A DNA stretch of 7,275 bases, from positions 1-7,275 of the forward strand of contig CAYOVG010000353.1 in NCBI GenBank assembly GCA_964407285.1, written 5' to 3'. This DNA is from CAYOVG01 sp964407285 (lineage in GTDB: Bacteria > Desulfobacterota > Syntrophobacteria > Syntrophobacterales > Syntrophobacteraceae). The translations under genes and the position numbers were made by a program. Position 1 is the stretch's first letter; each line of letters begins with the position of its first letter. The notes under the pieces are model-generated. The model was given only the letters and a program-made list of their open reading frames with translations, was not told the DNA's origin and did not search any database. Below, piece by piece: positions 6,473 through 7,275 of this stretch.

Positions 6473-6919
6473 TCAAGATTTGATTTCGATCTTACGGCGC
6501 TTGGGGCTTTCCTTGTGAGGCAACGCCAGCGTCAAGACCCCGTCTACGAACTTGGCTTCGACTTTATCTTCCTCTACTTCGGAAGGAAGCCTAAATGAGC
6601 GGCTGAAAGAACCGTAAGAAGCTTCCTTCCAATAGTAATCCGCGCCTTCTCCTTCCTTCTCGGCTTTCTTTTTTCCAGTCAAGGTTACGACATTATTGTC
6701 GATATCAATGGAAATGTCGTCCCTTTTGATGCCGGGAAGCTCTGCGACCAGATAGTACTTGCCGTCTTTATCATAGATATTGATATCCGGTACGAACTCC
6801 TGGCCTTCCCATCTGGGCCAAATATCCGAGGGGCGATCGAACCATACATCGCCCATGGGTTCCTGACCAAAAGAGGTCATCCAGAGAGGTCTTCGTCTTC
6901 TTGTCAAAGATGTTTCCAT
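6473..6919 (-). CDS. Small heat-shock protein, Hsp20/alpha-crystallin family
   Basis: This 148-aa ATP-independent holdase binds unfolding proteins and assembles into oligomers. Residues 1-40 are the variable, aromatic- and Arg-rich N-terminal arm. The alpha-crystallin domain runs from about 42 to 136 (EFVPDINIYDKDGKYYLVAELPGI, shown by positions 41-64, through SFSRSFRLP at 104-112) and ends in the signature GVLTLALP (127-134). The C-terminal I-x-I anchor is I144-E-I146. The open frame extends to an ATG at 6937, but AAGGAG at 6926-6931 lies inside that extension, exactly 6 nt before the ATG at 6919, and nothing resembling a ribosome binding site precedes 6937. The shorter start is therefore chosen. 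The gene stands alone, flanked by repeats R4 downstream and R5 upstream. A minus-strand extended -10 lies about 90 bp upstream. Confidence 0.95.
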   Translation of the reverse strand: METSLTRRRRPLWMTSFGQEPMGDVWFDRPSDIWPRWEGQEFVPDINIYDKDGKYYLVAELPGIKRDDISIDIDNNVVTLTGKKKAEKEGEGADYYWKEASYGSFSRSFRLPSEVEEDKVEAKFVDGVLTLALPHKESPKRRKIEIKS

Positions 6920-6925
6920 TTTCGT

Positions 6926-6931
6926 CTCCTT
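6926..6931 (-). promoter_or_regulatory. hsp20 ribosome binding site deciding the start codon
   Basis: AAGGAG on the minus strand, 6 nt before the ATG at 6919 and downstream of the alternative ATG at 6937, supports the shorter protein. Confidence 0.8.
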
Positions 6932-7006
6932 TCTCATGCAATGAATATTATGCGTCTATCTGATTCCGGTGACCCGAACACATACTTTTTACCACAGGAG
7001 TTATAA

Positions 7007-7015
7007 ATTATAGCA
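7007..7015 (-). promoter_or_regulatory. Candidate extended -10 promoter for hsp20
   Basis: TGCTATAAT on the minus strand is a perfect TGn-TATAAT extended -10, about 90 bp upstream of the hsp20 start, giving a leader of roughly 80 nt. The -35 position (GAACTA) is poor, as is common for extended -10 promoters. No sigma-32 (CCCCATNT) or CIRCE element was seen. Confidence 0.5.
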
Positions 7016-7050
7016 TCCGTTACTTCGTGTAGTTCGCTTCATAAAATACC

Positions 7051-7204
7051 TTAGCAGCCCGTTGATAAACAGCATGTCGGGCAGGCTGTTGAAAAACGAA
7101 GACATGCAAGGCGCGCAAATCCTGAGGAATGAGGCGTGCAACCAGTACGCCGCAATGACGAGGGATGCGGCGCAACGAAGCAGATTGCGTTCTTCATCGA
7201 CCTG
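7051..7204 (-). repeat. MITE-like element B with adjoining hairpin (copy R5)
   Basis: This is the inverted counterpart of element A. The core, 7082-7204, begins with CAGGCTGTTGAAAAA (7082-7096) and ends with the weaker inverse TTCTTCATCGACCTG (7190-7204; 11 of 15 positions match the consensus end). Read on the minus strand, the interior follows element A closely, and the adjoining hairpin (7051-7091) is the counterpart of 4421-4460. It lies upstream of hsp20, so elements A and B bracket the oxidoreductase and hsp20 in opposite orientations. Confidence 0.85.
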
Positions 7205-7275
7205 TTAGACATTATGGGTGATACCTGAATCCGTGACGTATTTTTCTGCGTAGTCGGTTTCACAGGTTTGGGGAC
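7205..7275 (-). CDS. Possible C-terminal tail of an unidentified gene cut by the window edge
   Basis: On the minus strand a frame enters from the right edge and encodes PQTCETDYAEKYVTDSGITH plus two residues before TAA at 7205-7207, immediately next to element B. The composition is protein-like, but 22 residues are too few to identify a family, and another minus-strand frame is also open here. Confidence 0.2.
   Translation of the reverse strand, partial: PQTCETDYAEKYVTDSGITHNV

Noticed and set aside
6920..7000. ROSE-type or fourU RNA thermometer in the hsp20 leader
   Set aside because: Only a 5-bp long-range pairing with the ribosome binding site was found and no characteristic motif is visible; folding would be needed to revive the idea.
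4307..7204. CRISPR array from recurring repeats
   Set aside because: The repeats are few, far apart, in both orientations and separated by genes; there are no regularly spaced spacers and no cas genes.
7051..7263. 70-codon minus-strand frame at the right edge
   Set aside because: Most of it translates repeat element B, and no ribosome binding site precedes it.

Overview
The window looks like a piece of chromosome from an anaerobic or microaerophilic bacterium, most likely in the Desulfobacterota (the former Deltaproteobacteria). This is an inference. It rests on a stand-alone superoxide reductase, on moderate GC content, and on scattered intergenic repeats with 'TTTTTCAACAGCCTG'-type ends that I associate with that group. 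No rRNA or other phylogenetic marker is present.

Layout: (1) 1-341, the decayed 3' end of a DDE transposase, closing in a perfect 13-bp inverted repeat. (2) 342-750, a gene-free stretch leading to (3) a plus-strand NarX/DegS-type histidine kinase (751-1644), whose phosphoacceptor histidine is replaced by glutamine. (4) A convergent NarL/FixJ-type response regulator (minus, 1783-2439) with an intact receiver and HTH. (5) A hairpin-rich intergenic region (2440-2771). (6) Three minus-strand redox genes: a class II superoxide reductase (2772-3167), an NAD-dependent L-lactate dehydrogenase (3347-4288) and a class I flavin disulfide oxidoreductase (4505-5875). (7) A gene-free 0.6 kb (5876-6472). 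(8) A small heat-shock protein (minus, 6473-6919). (9) A second copy of a long repeat, and possibly the tail of another gene at the right edge.

The genes do not form one tight operon: the gaps are 179-597 bp, and several have their own strong ribosome binding site. Together they suggest stress and redox housekeeping. The superoxide reductase detoxifies superoxide, the disulfide oxidoreductase moves electrons from NAD(P)H to a thiol or other acceptor, LDH balances NADH against pyruvate, and Hsp20 holds unfolding proteins. The histidine-kinase-like protein and the response regulator may be a signalling pair, but the kinase is degenerate at its key positions.

The most distinctive feature is a family of intergenic repeats. 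Five copies of a short hairpin (around 321-357, 1673-1717, 4420-4460, 6421-6466 and 7051-7091) share an AACAGC-N11-GCTGTT core. Two of them adjoin a ~124-bp MITE-like element with terminal inverted repeats (4307-4430 and 7082-7204, opposite orientations). One hairpin copy sits at the 3' end of the transposase remnant, which suggests the repeats derive from, or were mobilised by, that insertion-sequence family. No complete undescribed multi-gene system is visible.
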